64,000 nucleotides of DNA from Parapristionchus giblindavisi (lineage: Eukaryota; Nematoda; Chromadorea; Rhabditida; Diplogasteridae): contig CALSFV010000205.1 of assembly GCA_943737045.1 (NCBI GenBank), forward strand, positions 574,001-638,000, read 5' to 3'. How positions within the stretch are numbered: position 1 is the first letter of the stretch; every line of letters begins with the position of its first letter. The translations under genes were made by a program, and so were the position numbers. The notes under the pieces are model-generated. The model was not told where the DNA came from and made no database searches. It worked only from the letters and a program-made list of their open reading frames with translations. Below are positions 1 to 11,812 of this stretch, one piece after another.

Positions 1-480
1 CCTGTACCTCTTGCAAGAATTGTTGTTGGGTGAGGTGAGCGCGCGGCGCGTGTTCGCACAAATTGGGAACGGCTACTAGAGAATCGAGTGGAGTTAGAGG
101 AGAAGGATAGAGAAAGAGAGAAAGATAGAGTATGTGCCTGTAAGAGAGAGTAAGAGAGAGAAAGAGAGGGTGATAGAGAGATAGAGAAAGAGAGTGAGAG
201 AGAGAGTGAGAGAGAAAGAGAAAGAGAGATAGAGAGAGCGAGAGCGAGAGTGAAGAAGGTATTAGAGACGATAGACAACAAAGCGAGAGAAAGAGGGTGG
301 TAGCTGGCACTCGAAATATGTCTCTCTTCACCATCTCTCGCTATCTTTCTCTGCTCTCTCATCCACCCTAACTCCCTTTCGTCTATTTCTCTCCCTCTCC
401 CTCCCTCTCTCCCTCTCCCTCTCCCTCTCTCCTTCTCCCCCCCCCCCCCTCTAACAGTCTATCGTCTCCACCATCGCGTA
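1..480. repeat. GA-rich then CT-rich low-complexity sequence
   Basis: The first 300 bases are dominated by GAGA/GAGAAA runs; from about 300 the same strand switches to CTCTCC runs and a run of C near 437-449. The purine to pyrimidine switch makes the block loosely self-complementary. No reading frame here looks coding. Confidence 0.8.
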
Positions 481-1080
481 GCCTCTCTCGTCCCACTCGA
501 TGACACTGCTCCGTAATGGAGAAATAGTGGTTTTTTGGACGCGTTGGTTACACCCCTCTCTTGCCTCTAACAGCTACCACACGTTTGGGTGCATTTTGTA
601 CCGTTTTAGAATTTAATTTATCTTACATTAAATAAATGTGACAGCAAGTGATAGATAGATAGCGTGAATTATAAAGTGTAGAGTCGAGGGGGAACCGCAG
701 AGAGGGAGGGAAGGAGCTCACTGTATATAGATAATTGGAAAAATATGTTGAAAATGTCGATGAAAATGCACAATAAATACCTATTTATATATATGTACTT
801 GGAATTAAATCGGGCATATAATGGGGCATTATTAATCATGAGAGAAACATATGCTAACTGACTCTTCACATCTAACATTTTCGCATTTTTAAAAACAAAT
901 TTATCGGTTAGTTTAGTGCTATGGTGCTGGGTTGTCATGAAAAACAGATGAATCTTTTGCCAAGGAGGTGGCCATACGTTTCACATGAATCGTTGAAATA
1001 CTGAAACACTAACTAAACACTGACAATGAAACACTAAGAAGGGAGGTGTGAAGTCATTACTCATTCTACTTCGATATGCC
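481..1080. other. Non-coding stretch, nothing recognised
   Basis: Mixed-composition sequence between two satellite blocks. I see no frame with exon-like codon use flanked by splice signals, no palindrome of MITE type and no RNA gene. Confidence 0.5.
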
Positions 1081-1083
1081 TTC

Positions 1084-1870
1084 GTAATTTCTGATTCTAC
1101 CTCTCCCTCTACCTCTCCCTCTACCTCTACCTTTCCCTCTCCCTCTCCCTCTCCCTCTACCTCTCCTTCTCACCCGAAGTGAACATAGAAATACATCGCG
1201 GTACGAATAGGCTACAGAGAGATGTAGCTCACACGTTAATAATAACGTATAGTAGTAGTAATGGAAAGCCTCACGCACCATGTGATTTCTGATTTCATCT
1301 CCATACCTAATATACACCCTAATCTCCCTCTCTCCATCTCTCTCTCTCCCTCTCTCCCCTCCCTCTCTCTCCCTATCTACATCACTCTCTCTCTCCATCT
1401 CTCTCTCCTCTCTCCCTCTCTCTCTATTCCTCTCTCCCTCTCCCTCTCCATCTCCCTCTCCCTCTCCCTCTCCCTCCCTCTCCCTCTCCCTCTCCCTCTC
1501 CCTCTCCCTCTCCCTCTCCCTCTCCCTCTCCCTCTCCCTCTCCCTCTCCCTCTCCCTCTCCCTCTCCCCTCTCCCTCTCCCTCTCCCTCTCCCTCTCCCT
1601 CTCCCTCTCCCTCTCCCTCTACCACCTAAAGTGAACATAGAAATACAGCGCGGTACGAATAGGCTACAGAGAGATGTACATAGCTCTCACGCTAATAATA
1701 ACGTATAGTAGTAGTAATGGAAAGCCTCACGCACATCTGATTTCATCTCCATACCTAATATACACCCTAATCTCCCTCTCTCTTTCTCTCCCTCCCTCTC
1801 CCTCGCTCAATCTCTCTCTCTCCCTCTCCCTCCCTCTCCCTCGCTCAATCTCTCTCTCTCCCTCTCCCCC
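1084..1870. repeat. CCCTCT hexamer satellite inside a ~450-bp tandem duplication
   Basis: An almost pure run of the hexamer CCCTCT fills about 1437-1622, with shorter interrupted runs at 1084-1170 and 1750-1870. The unique sequence around 1176-1345 (beginning GTGAACATAGAAATACA) is repeated at about 1628-1780 with a few substitutions and small indels. A unit of roughly 450 bp, with its own hexamer tract, has therefore been duplicated in tandem. Long Arg/Glu or Ser/Leu/Pro ORFs on both strands are by-products of the repeat. Confidence 0.85.
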
Positions 1871-2493
1871 CCCTTCTCTCTCTCTCTATAATCCATACGT
1901 GTCGTCTGAAGGCCGAAGATTACTTTCACTCCTCTACTCGCTGAGAAGACGAACCTCAACAACAACCCTGAGCAGTTCGTCCCCTGAGGCGTTGACGTGC
2001 GAAATGAGACACTCCCTCTGTGTTATTCGGGAACAGTGCCGGGGAAATCTCGCAGTGCGTAACTCACTGCTCGCACAGAAGTTCCGTCTTCTCTAACTTG
2101 TGACTGCACGGGATTTGAACGTAGTGAGTAAGAAATAACATCGTAGAGAGACTACTAGAGACGGTGGATTCCACACGAAATCACATTCTTATTGTTAGGA
2201 TTTCATAGGGTCCTACCTTCAGAAAAATTAGCAATACGGCAGATAGAATCAGAATGAGGGATGAAATGAAAGGGAAATTCATGAAATAAATAGGTAAAGA
2301 CAAATGTACATCTCGTCATTCAAGGCACACTAAGTAAGATCACTGCTAGTGATAATTATCACGATGAAAGCAACAGAAATGAATTTCAGAAGATGCAATG
2401 TTACAATTACTATGACTGACAGAAAACCAAGAGGAAGAAGGTGAGTCATATGGCGACCGTTGGCCATAGTGATACCCGTTAGCCGCTATATAA

Positions 2494-2615
2494 CTTAAAG
2501 GGTGCGTAACCTCTCTCAATGGTCTCTTCATTATGCACACTATTTCTCTGTTCTTTAACAACGAGAGAGCATTGTGCGTCAAAGAGATCATTGAGTGAGG
2601 TTACTCTCCCTTTAA
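2494..2615. repeat. MITE family 2, copy a
   Basis: About 122 bp forming one palindrome. The ends read TTAAAGGGTGCGTAACC and its near complement GGTTACTCTCCCTTTAA; the centre carries the hallmark motif TTTCTCTGTTCTTTAACAAC. Same family as the copies at 5645, 5762, 6041, 11691 and 43705. Confidence 0.85.
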
Positions 2616-3360
2616 CGGAAAGCCAAGATTTAAAGGGACACCGTGAGTTACTTTTGCTCTGGCAATAAACTCTCGTAACACAGTATTCTGGTCCAAGCCA
2701 TTTTTCTTCCAAAGCAAGACAAAGGAGAGACCAATGTATTCGAGAGAGTTTGTATGTTGAGCGGTGGTTCTTGCTTTGAAAGTCATGAGAACGCTGTGGT
2801 AAGCAAGGAAAGCGAAAGAGTGTGTCCTGAGTGGAGAGTTTCCAATTAGTTGTGGCTTTTAATGAACAAAAAGCACCAGTCTAGACTCTTGTTCTATGAT
2901 TGGTACATGCAAGAAAGCAAAGAAAGTGCGTGTGATATGGAAACGGTTGACAAGGAGACTAATCAAATTAGGCCAAAGAAAATCTAGTCTACGGGGGAAA
3001 ATCAAAAGCTGCATAAAGAAGTGATCTCCTCGCTTCACACAATATCTTTTTCTCTTTGTTGACAGAATCTCGAACTCCCTCAAGTCCTTGGCATAATTAT
3101 TGTTATTATTCCACCTATCACTTATATATTTCCTATTGCACCTGTTACAGGTGTATCAAATACATCAATGAATAATAATAAAAAGAAAATATATTTGGGT
3201 GTGGTTTTAATAAGAGAAAAACACCGAAATCACTGAAACAAAGCACGTCTTAAGTAAAAAAATTTCGGGCGGAAATGCAAAACCGAGAGTTTCGTCTCGT
3301 GAGTGTGACGAGAGTCAATGGGAAGAGTTGGAGTGAGAGCTTAGTCGGTCTTGACGGGTG
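2616..3360. other. Non-coding stretch, nothing recognised
   Basis: Ordinary mixed sequence between a MITE and the next GA-rich block. Several ORFs of 60-80 codons occur on the minus strand but they lack splice context, family motifs and codon bias, so I do not call them. Confidence 0.45.
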
Positions 3361-4243
3361 GAGAGGAGAGATAGAGGGAGAGGGAGAGGGGAGAGGGAGA
3401 GGGAGAGGGAGAGAGAGGGAGAGTAAGAGAGTAACTGAAATAGAGAGGGAGAAAGGGTTCATAGAGAGCAGGGGGAATGCTCGGGTTGAGAGTTGAAAAG
3501 AGAGGGAAGGAGAGGGAGAGAGAGAGAGATACAGAGAGAGATAGAGATAGAGAGAGAGAGAGGGAGAGAGGGAGAGGGTAGAAGAGAGAGAGAGGGAGAG
3601 GGAGAGAGAGAGAGTGATGATTAACCTAGAGGGAGGAGGTGAAGAGACAAGGGCTAGTTCTACTTTACACATTAACACAAAACCATTCTCTGCCCCTCCC
3701 TCTTCCTCTTCTTCTCCCTCTTTCTCTCCCTCTCCCTCTCCCTCTCCTCTCCCTCCCTCTCACTCTCTCCCTCTCCCTCTTCCTCTGACAGGTGCCGTCA
3801 GTGAGTGTTCTACACAGTGGGTTTAGAGAACGTGCGATGGGATAAATCAAACAACACAAATATATAGATATAAGTGACTAAAATGTAGAAGTGACCATGA
3901 GCCTACTGCGCCAAGGGAGACTCCCGTCTCTCCCTCTCCCTTTGCCTCGTCTCCCTCTCCCTCTCATCGATCCACATCGAATCCCGCAGGGGAGAGGGAG
4001 AGGGAGAGGGAGAGGGAGAGGGAGAGGGAGAGACGGGAGAAGGGATTGCCCCCATCTACCCATAATTAGACTGCCGCCCGCCACACTCACTCTCTCTCGA
4101 CATAGTTCAAGTGGTCTCTCTTTCTCCATCTCTCTCCCCCTTCCCCTCTCTCCTCTCCTCTCTCTCTCTCTCTACCCCCTTCTCCCCCTCTGTCTCTCTC
4201 TCTCCCCTTTCACCCTCTCTCTCTCCCTCTCTCTCCGCTTTCC

Positions 4244-4276
<33 letters not shown>

Positions 4277-4310
4277 CCTCCTTCGCCTTCTCTCTCTGCC
4301 CTAATCCATC
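3361..4310. repeat. GAGGGA/CCCTCT satellite, alternating orientation
   Basis: GAGGGA-type purine tracts (3361-3610) are followed by pyrimidine tracts (3690-3785, 3925-3965), a pure GAGGGA hexamer run (about 3988-4032) and again CT-rich sequence (4085-4300). The strand of the repeat flips at least three times, so several segments can pair with each other. Confidence 0.85.
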
Positions 4311-4511
4311 CCCAGACTCTATCCTCTCTCAATTCACGTGAGCAGTAATAGTCAGATGCAAGAGCTGCCTGAGGCAATTTGGATACTAAAATAGAATAAG
4401 GGACTGTTTTGGCACCGTGCCAAGAAGCTCCTATAGCCGCCAAATAGATAGGAAGGGGATATTGGATGTATTATGGAATAATTGAGTGAAGCTGAAAGGA
4501 AAAAGAAGGAT

Positions 4512-4882
4512 CACACGGAGAAATAAGAGTTATCCATGGAGCATAAGACCTGTGAAGTGTTGTGTTTAAAGTTTTTTTTTCACTTTTGAACTATAAACTC
4601 AAAAAGGGTTAAATATAATCGTTCGAAATCTCTCGCTGTGATCCAGTACTTGCCGTGTACACAACATTACTTCTAATTTTATTTTACTTTTTCAACTTTC
4701 TATGTATTTGTGGCATAAACCCTGTATCTGTAAGAAATGATAAATATTATTAACTAACAAAAAAAAACACTTCAAAGATCTTATGCTCCGTGGCAGGGCT
4801 GTGCGTTTTCCGATTTTCCGAAATTTTCCGAAAACGTTTTTCCGCACAGCCCTGCTCCACTTATTGTTAGTTCTCCGTGTGA
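4512..4882. mobile_element. Small TIR element containing a hairpin
   Basis: The ends are perfect 12-bp inverted repeats, TCACACGGAGAA at 4512 and TTCTCCGTGTGA at 4871. Inside sits a separate hairpin at about 4792-4857 whose arms read GCAGGGCTGTGCG and CGCACAGCCCTGC. No transposase is present. The termini resemble those of the elements at 12955-13113 and 41658-43082 (CAC...AGAGAAA/CTCAGAAAA), so they may belong to one group. Confidence 0.65.
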
Positions 4883-5429
4883 AGGAGACGTGTCGAGAGA
4901 GAGAGAGAGAGATAGCCTCTGGTGATAAGACCGATCGTAAGAAGATGAAGAAAGACTTACCCAGGAAAGAAAAACACCTCTTACGAATGTCTAGAATCCG
5001 TGACAACACTGCTTGCAAAACTATAACAAGAGCCGAAGAGCACCGACAAGGAGATTGTAAAGAGATAGGAATCGAAATAGATGGGTGATTTTGATGTGAT
5101 GATAGTCACCGTCTGTTAGATACAACATAGATTTCTATTGTAATTACGCAAGTATGAGCTGATTATTATCTGAAAAGTCTTCTTCGAAACTATAACTTTG
5201 ACTCAGGGAACAAAACATTATAAATAAATGAATGAGATTTTTAAAATGCATTCTTTATCTTGCCAAGTGCTCAGATTTAGGAATTATCTATTCAAAGAAA
5301 TCTCTACACTTCATTCATGAGTGATGACAGAAAATATGCACAATTGAGAGGAAGAGAGGAGACTGAGAGAGAGAGATGCTTATTCGGAGCATGCATAGTT
5401 CAATGCTGGCTGGCACGGAGCAGAATGGA

Positions 5430-5508
5430 TAAGGGAGAGGGAGAGGGAGAGGGAGAGGGAGAGGGAGAGGGAGAGGGAGAGGGAGAGGGAGAGGGAGAGG
5501 GAGAGAGT
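5430..5508. repeat. GAGGGA hexamer microsatellite
   Basis: About thirteen uninterrupted copies of GAGGGA on the plus strand. Same hexamer as the arrays at 1.4 and 4.0 kb. Confidence 0.95.
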
Positions 5509-5644
5509 AAAGTAGTTTGAAATAGTTTCTTTCTTCCTTATTCATATTTCGTACGCGTGGGAATGGGAAACGGATTTACAAATATTTATTTTCATTGAGA
5601 AATCTTTGGGCGTGATATATCACTTGAAACATGACAAAATGATC

Positions 5645-5766
5645 TTTAAAGGGAGTGTTACCTCACTCAATCGTCTCTTCATTCCGCACACTATTTCTCT
5701 GTTCTCTAACAACAAGAGAGCATTGCGCGTCGAAGAGACCATTGAGTGAGGTTACGCTCCCTTTAA
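5645..5766. repeat. MITE family 2, copy b
   Basis: Palindrome with ends TTTAAAGGGAGTGTTACC and GGTTACGCTCCCTTTAAA. Arms contain TCTCTGTTCTCTAACAAC and GAGAGCATTGCGCGTCGAAG. It abuts the next copy and shares its TTTAAA. Confidence 0.9.
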
Positions 5767-5885
5767 AGGGGCTGACACCTTTGTCAACGGTCTCTTCAAC
5801 ACTCTACGCTCTCTTGTTGTTAGAAAACAGAGAAATAGTGCGCGCAATAGAGAGGCCATTGAGAGAGTTCACTCTCTCTTTTTAG
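5762..5885. repeat. MITE family 2, copy c (diverged)
   Basis: Begins in the TTTAAA that closes copy b. It keeps the GGTCTCTTCAAC and GAAATAGTGCGCGC motifs but in reverse order within the hairpin, and its ends have drifted. Direct abutment suggests insertion into the target of an earlier copy. Confidence 0.75.
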
Positions 5886-5992
5886 GCACACCCGAGCTAA
5901 ATTTGCTCAGGCAGCGCTCTCTCGTCGACAAAGAAAGCGGAGAACGTGTTGCCAGAGCGGAGAATCCAAATCAGCTCGGAGTGTGCCGTTAA
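5882..5992. repeat. MITE family 1, copy 1
   Basis: About 111 bp palindrome. Left end TTAGGCACACCCGAGCTAA, right end TTAGCTCGG-like (here CAGCTCGGAGTGTGCCGTTAA). Arms carry CAGAGCGGAGA and CTCTCTCGTCGACAAAGAAA. This is the most abundant element of the window. Confidence 0.85.
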
Positions 5993-6040
5993 GGTGTTAT
6001 ACTTGTTATGTTAATCACTAAAACTTGGCAATGTGCTATA

Positions 6041-6164
6041 TTTTAAAGGTAGCATTACTTCACTCAATGGTCTCTTCACTGCGCGTACTATTTCTCTGTT
6101 CTCTAACAACGAGAAAGCATTGCGCGTCGAAGAGACCATTGAGAGAGGTTACGCTCCCTTTAAA
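6041..6164. repeat. MITE family 2, copy d
   Basis: Near-perfect palindrome between TTTTAAAGGTAGCATTAC and GGTTACGCTCCCTTTAAA, with the diagnostic TTTCTCTGTTCTCTAACAAC in the left arm. Confidence 0.9.
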
Positions 6165-6487
6165 GTGAGAGTAGCATTTGTCGTTTTTTCTTTTATTTTT
6201 CTTTTTTTGATTTTTGGACGTCAGTTAATGACGACGATGGTGTTGATGCAAAGTGTCCCCGATTGATAAGAAAACAAGGAAGAAAAATAATAGTGCAAGG
6301 AAGAACAAATGTATATGTATTACAGCGTCAGAAGTGACGACACTAACAAACCTGCACAAAGGCAGTTGGTTGAGTCTTTTGGCAAGTTGCCAAAAAACTC
6401 AACCAAATGATCAAGACGATTTCACCAATTAGTATAATTAAAATAGTCTTTCTGTACGTTTTTGGTTCTAACTCAATGGTTCTCTCT

Positions 6488-6609
6488 TTAAAGTGATACC
6501 CCAAGTTATTTTGAAACTCTCCGCTCTGGCCATACTCTCTCGCTTTCTTTGTCTGGGAGAGATTATTGCCAATACGGAAAGTAAAATTAGCTTGGGGTAG
6601 TGCCTTTAA
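6488..6609. repeat. MITE family 1, copy 2
   Basis: Palindrome from TTAAAGTGATACCCCAAG to AGCTTGGGGTAGTGCCTTTAA, containing ACTCTCCGCTCTGGCCA and CTCTCTCGCTTTCTTTGTCT. Orientation is opposite to copy 1. Confidence 0.85.
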
Positions 6610-6920
6610 AAAGAACATACCAAGGTAACTTCACTGTATAGTGCGTGAAAGGAATGTTTATGTTTGGAGGTCTGTATCATTAATCGATCAATGTTCACAC
6701 ATGCATAATCGTCGGGGGCGCAAAATGAACAAAATGAACAGAACATGAAGTAACGATATGATAATAATAATATATTTTATCTGGCCTTGGAGGGTATTTT
6801 AAGATCCATAATTAAATTTTTGAAAAACATGATAAGTCATGATAGCATGATAAGTAAGAAAGAAGGCTGCAATTGCTTGATCGTAGCATACAATACTTAT
6901 GAGTTACGAATGTGAATAAA
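6610..6920. other. Non-coding, AT-rich, nothing recognised
   Basis: AT-rich sequence with no exon-like frame. A short minus-strand segment at 6932-6990 just beyond it has clean codons between TTTCAG and GGTAAAAT, but I could not link it to further exons. Confidence 0.4.
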
Positions 6921-7044
6921 ACACATTTTACCAATGTCTATTCTACCCCATTTTATTTCCTCGTGCAAATCTTCTTCATTCACATCGTTCCATTTACTTG
7001 CTGAAACTTCTTCACGATGTATAATAAATAAAATAAAATAAGAG

Positions 7045-7360
7045 ATGATGGATGAATACTGTAATCTATATAAAGAACGGACTCTAAAAATAGTTAGACA
7101 ACATGTGGAATCCCAGAGAAAACATGATCTTTTCAATCGGAATAAGGCTGATAACATTCCAAAAAAATTACACGGTGATGACAACATTAAAGTTATGAGA
7201 AGCAGAAATGTGATGAAGATCTTTTGATAGTACTGATTTATCACGGTTATTTGAATGGATGAATTTGCGAAGAAAGTTGGACCAAGAGTATATTGCAAGA
7301 AACAGGGTTTTCTGGTACGATCTCATCTCCAGATCTTGTGATCGGAGTTGATAACGTGTA
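7045..7360 (+). pseudogene. Frameshifted ORF of unknown origin
   Basis: A frame opening with ATG at 7045 runs 60 codons (MMDEYCNLYKERTLK..., charged, helix-like) and stops at TGA 7225-7227. One base over, the next frame continues about 40 codons in the same style (DSTDLSRLFEW, then DQEYIARNRVFWYDL) to a stop near 7352. The break falls in a TTTT run, so one inserted T would explain it. I recognise no family. It could be an old transposon or a decayed gene exon; chance is also possible because the total is only about 100 codons. Confidence 0.3.
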
Positions 7361-9754
7361 TAATTTCGCAGAAATATTATTGGTTTATTCAATTTTTATC
7401 CAGCTTTGCAATGAATACACATGCAAACCTCATGATGTATTTTGATACTGGTAAATGTCAATTATTTGAATGTTTATATTTGATGAAATAAAGAAAGCAG
7501 AAAAAAAAGAATTAAATTCATCGCTAACAACAAATATCAAGAACAATCAATTGCTCTATTACTGATGTCAGAATACCCTGTTAGACTTCAATTTTATCCA
7601 ACTTAATTTATCACACATCATATAGATGTTTCAACAAGTAAAACATGAGTGAAAACAGAACAAATCGCACAAGGTCATTCATGACAAGCGCAAAGACAAT
7701 GACAATGACAATCGCATAAGGGACAGTGGAAAATGGATGTATTATAAATGGGGGAGATTACGCGGACATTTCGTATTTTTAACAGGAAAATTTGGAGCGA
7801 ACATACAATAGTAGACAAAGTAATAGCAGAAAAATGATTTTCAAAATTGATATTTAAAAAATGAGTCAAGGAAATCAGTCTACAAACACTCGACGTGAAT
7901 AAATTAATTACAGAGCACACGCTCGACTAAGACGGAGATAAGCCTAGACGCTTTTATTCGAAAGTCTAAACAAGTTCTTTTGCATGGAAAAAACAAGCGC
8001 AGAATAATCATGCGAAGGCGTGAAGTAGAAGAAGACGGCGCAGAATGAATAAATAGCCAGAGATTGAGTGAAAGCGACGAAAAATGTCGTCGGAGCAAAT
8101 AACAAACCTAAATATAGCATTAAGAGACTGAGAGATTTGTTATCCAATAGAGGGACGTGTAGACATGCAGACAGAATCAGTGTTAGTCTCCCAAAGTTCA
8201 GTTATAAATAACGAAAAAAACTTTAAAAATAGAATATCACCATGTTCAACGATCAAAGGCAATAATTTACTATCTCTCCCATAATCAAATATTATTTCAG
8301 TACTTTGATTAAAAAAGTTGACAATTCATATCGTAATTAACATTTTATTTTTGTGATAATTCGAATGGCACCCAACTCACTCACCACTTATAAACTGTCT
8401 TTCTCTATTCTTATCAAATGCGAATTATCATGCTTTCGTAATCTGGTAACTGTGATCGACGATTCGACATAGTTGGAACTACATATGCGCATACACGAAA
8501 GGATAAAGACGATTTTATATTTTTTTTAAATCATAAATGTTCATAAATGAATTGTGTTAATTGCAAAGGCATTCCACATGTTTTTCAAATTATTCAAATT
8601 AGATGACCATTGGAGCAGGGGTGTGCGGCAACGGCTTTTTTTCCGGCAAACCGGCAATTTCGGCAGTCGGAAAATATAAAAAAAGGTCATCAATTTCCGC
8701 AATTCCGGTAATTTTGAAAGAAAGATCATATTTTTATGTAGTACTTCAAAAAGCGTTACCAAACGAAAAAAATGACAAGAATAAATGCCAACAACGAATG
8801 AAATCAATAATTTTCCTTTCTTCTACGTCCATAAGTAAAATATTCTTAAAGTTGAGCCGCGTCACATGAAAAAGATCTTTGGAACGACTTTCTGTATTTG
8901 TTGAAAATTGAGAATAATCTATCTATTTCTGATCCGGATCGGCAAGTCATGACCACGCGTGAGATAAACGGGTACTATCATTTGGTGACATTATTAGTCT
9001 TATAAGAGAATAGATCAATCCTCGTGCCCTGTGCAGTGGCCTGAAAAATTTCGACTTCTTGGAGAAAACGCATAGTCTAACGAACGAAAATTATCATTTT
9101 CAACATTCTCAAAGCAGCGCCATTATTCGTTTCGATATACCGTTTACCAAATTTAAAAGTCATTGTAGGCAAACATTTTGCTTATCTGACTAAATTATTA
9201 TGCCGACATAAAATGTTCTCGACGGAATCTAACTCGTGGACAAAAAGTGAAGACCACGAGTACTTACGACCATACTATAACTCGGTTGAAAACGATATCT
9301 CACCCTTCCGCCTATGACAATGATTGTTCACCCTTCTACCATGTAAGGTTGTTTTATCGTGCGGCGTACATGCGACGGGTTTTTCAAAATCGATCAACTG
9401 CAACTTCTGAAAGTTGATTCTTACTAAATCGACCACGCTGATTATCACTGTGTAGGTCACTAACCGTAATTTCAACGAACAAAGAAACCATTCCCTAGTG
9501 AAAAGTTTTAATTTATTTAACACTTTTTTACCTTGAAATGTGCTAAATATAACACTTTTCATTGTCAAGTCTTATGATCCGTTGATAAGACCTATTTCTC
9601 TGTGTGTCCACCATTCACATTCATGTCTCAGTAACCTGGTAATTCATAATCCCAAGTGGAAGACACGCTATTGCGCTATTGCATGTTCCTAACCCAACTA
9701 CCGTGAATCAGGTGTTATAACATTGGTCAAAGCTACTTAAAGCGTGTCCCATAC
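7361..9754. other. Non-coding stretch, nothing firm
   Basis: AT-rich sequence without a supported gene. A short C/G-rich patch around 8608-8712 (CCGGCAAACCGGCAATTTC) is internally repetitive. Sequence near 9530-9600 resembles the AACACTTTT/AAATATAACAC repeats seen inside the elements at 4.5 and 13.0 kb, so remnants of that group may extend here. Confidence 0.4.
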
Positions 9755-9756
9755 TA

Positions 9757-10252
9757 CAGTGGTGCACGTAAGCCTTTTCAACAGGCTCCACGCGGCGTAG
9801 CGCCGCACCACGCCCCACCACGCCTGGCGTTTTTCTCGATGAATAAAGAGTTAAAAATTATGTTTATAGTAGGGATCGCTTACCTGTTTGGGAGGCTGAA
9901 ATATGCCATAGTAACCAAAATTTTTGGTTGTGTCTGAATAGTTTTTCTAAAATTATCAAAATTATCACACCATTATAATAATTTGAATTCCCGCTCACGC
10001 CGCGTGTCTACCGCGCGTTGCTTTTGCGCGGGAATATTTAAATTTTCAAAATTACAAAAGTGCGAATTTTGGAAAAAACTATTCAGACACAACCAAAAAT
10101 TTTGGTTACTATGGCATATTTTAGCCTCCCCAACAGGTACTATAAACATAATTTTTAACTCTTTTTTCATCGAGAAAAACGCCAGGCGTGGTGGGGCGTG
10201 GTGCGGCGCTACGCCGCGTGGAGCCTGTTGAAAAGGCTTACGTGCACCACTG
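9757..10252. mobile_element. Tc1-like foldback MITE, complete, TA target duplication
   Basis: A 496-bp element that is one long inverted repeat. Both ends read CAGTGGTGCACGTAAGCC (right end complementary) and are flanked by TA on each side (9755-9756, 10253-10254). The terminal CAGT and TA duplication are typical of Tc1/mariner non-autonomous elements. Arms of about 200 bp meet at a GC-rich centre near 10000-10035. No transposase. A shortened copy lies in an intron of gene A at 35175-35371. Confidence 0.9.
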
Positions 10253-10254
10253 TA

Positions 10255-10567
10255 TCACCATCAGTTAAATTAATAATATTAATAGATGTCAAGTATGCAT
10301 GCACTTTAAATGTAATTTTTTTTAAAATAAAATAACTAAGTTAGCTAATAATGTGCCCTATGGTGATACGTCGTGAGAGAGGGAGGTTACCTTCCCCTAA
10401 TCAAGAGAGCAACCGAGAGTGAGGAGAGAGGGCGGCGCCTGCCGATCTCTCTCCTTTCCTCTCCTTTCCGTCGCCTAGATTTCCTAAGGCGACGACATTC
10501 ATGTCTCATTCCTTCCTGTTCTGATTCTCATTGACTGTTTTTCGTTTCATCTTCCACTCCGATATTC
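10255..10567. other. Non-coding, nothing recognised
   Basis: AT-rich first half, then a GAGAGAGGGAGG-type purine patch near 10370-10430. No gene supported. Confidence 0.4.
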
Positions 10568-10682
10568 TTAAACACCCGAACTAATTTGGCTCTCCGCGTT
10601 GGCAATACTCTCTGGTAAACAAAAAAAACGAGAGAGTGGCCAGAGGGAGGAGTTTCAAATTAGCTTGGGTTGTCGCTTTAAC
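10568..10682. repeat. MITE family 1, copy 3
   Basis: Palindrome from TTAAACACCCGAACTAATT to AGCTTGGGTTGTCGCTTTAA with the CTCTCCGC and GAGAGAGTGGCCAGAG core. Followed directly by the 130-bp dispersed repeat at 10733. Confidence 0.8.
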
Positions 10683-10732
10683 TCGGACAGTACAACTGTT
10701 TGGTTCGTTCATCCCCAAATTACAAATTACCA

Positions 10733-10865
10733 TCTCATTTCTTTCAGTTGCCTATACCAGCTCGTTAAGAAGATTCATAATGATCGTCAAGAAATATTCG
10801 CTGTTCCTCAAGGACAATTCTTCGCGGCAGGTACATTATTTCTCCTTTGAATCGAATAAAAATAC
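10733..10865. repeat. Dispersed 130-bp repeat following MITE family 1
   Basis: A block beginning TTTCTTTCAGTTGCCTATA and ending CTCCTTTGAATCGAATAAAA. Copies occur at 14456-14585 and 24443-24568 on the plus strand and, inverted, at about 22940-23075. The plus-strand copies follow a family 1 MITE at a similar distance, so MITE plus block may move as one larger unit. One frame shows similar peptides in the copies, but I treat this as DNA repeat similarity. Confidence 0.7.
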
Positions 10866-11690
10866 TATGTCGAATGAGAACCGATGAATAATAACCCACT
10901 GGATGATAACCTTTTGCGTAGCTTGTCTATTCATTAGCGATTGCCTCTCATATGCAAATAGTTACTTTGTTACATTATTCTATAAAATGATTATATAAAA
11001 TGATTAGGCACGTCTGTCTGTCTGTCATATGTCTCCCCTAGTGCCTTCCAACGTGGTCATTCAGAGCGCGTCAAATATGTTTCATACCAATGATAAATTA
11101 TCTCTAAAATTCGGATCGTCAATGAGCTTGATGGCACGTAATCAAATGAAAGAAATCGATCATAGAGAGAGCGAGGAGGTAAGAGAGAGAAAGGGGTTTC
11201 ACAAGTGCATTTTATACCGACAATATTAGAATAGTGAAAGTTAGAATTTCAATTCACAATAAGACAATTCTTACCTTGGAATGTCTGTCTGTGTGAATAC
11301 GCCACACTTTTCATCTTTTCCCTATAAAACGCTTCAAAATCTTCTCAAATCTTTTTTCCATATTCATCTACCCCAACTGTACATTTTTTAAAACACCCAT
11401 AGCTAAGTGGTACAATTTTTGAGCTTAAAATCACCAACTTCTCAAATTGCTAAACTTTGAATCGCCCATTATCTCTTGCTTGCTTGTCCATCAACAATTG
11501 TTTTCTAGAAAATTTATACATTTTATTGCTTTACTCGAATAACTCAATACCTCAATTGTGAGCGATTCACACTCCTTCCCACCCTCTTGCTCTTCCTCTT
11601 TATCTTCCCCTTTCCCTCTCACTCTCTTTATCCTTCAATGAAATATACGGTAACTTCTGATTGCTGAAGTAGTGCAATTAGGAATGTTAG
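10866..11690. other. Non-coding, nothing recognised
   Basis: No exon-like segment with splice sites on either strand, no palindrome, no RNA gene signature. Confidence 0.4.
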
Positions 11691-11812
11691 GCTAAAGGGA
11701 TCATAACCTCACTCAATGGTCTCTTCGACGCGCAATGCTCTCTCGTTGTTAGAGCACAGAGAAGTAATGCGCGCATTGAAGAGGCCATTGAGAGAGGTAA
11801 CGCTCCCTTTAA
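11691..11812. repeat. MITE family 2, copy e
   Basis: Palindrome from CTAAAGGGATCATAACC to GGTAACGCTCCCTTTAA, orientation opposite to copies b and d (the GTTGTTAGAGCACAGAGAAG side is in the middle). Confidence 0.9.

Noticed and set aside
1066..1638. Long Arg/Glu/Gly ORF on the minus strand and Ser/Leu/Pro ORF on the plus strand.
   Set aside because: They are translations of the CCCTCT/GAGGGA satellite and have no other coding evidence.
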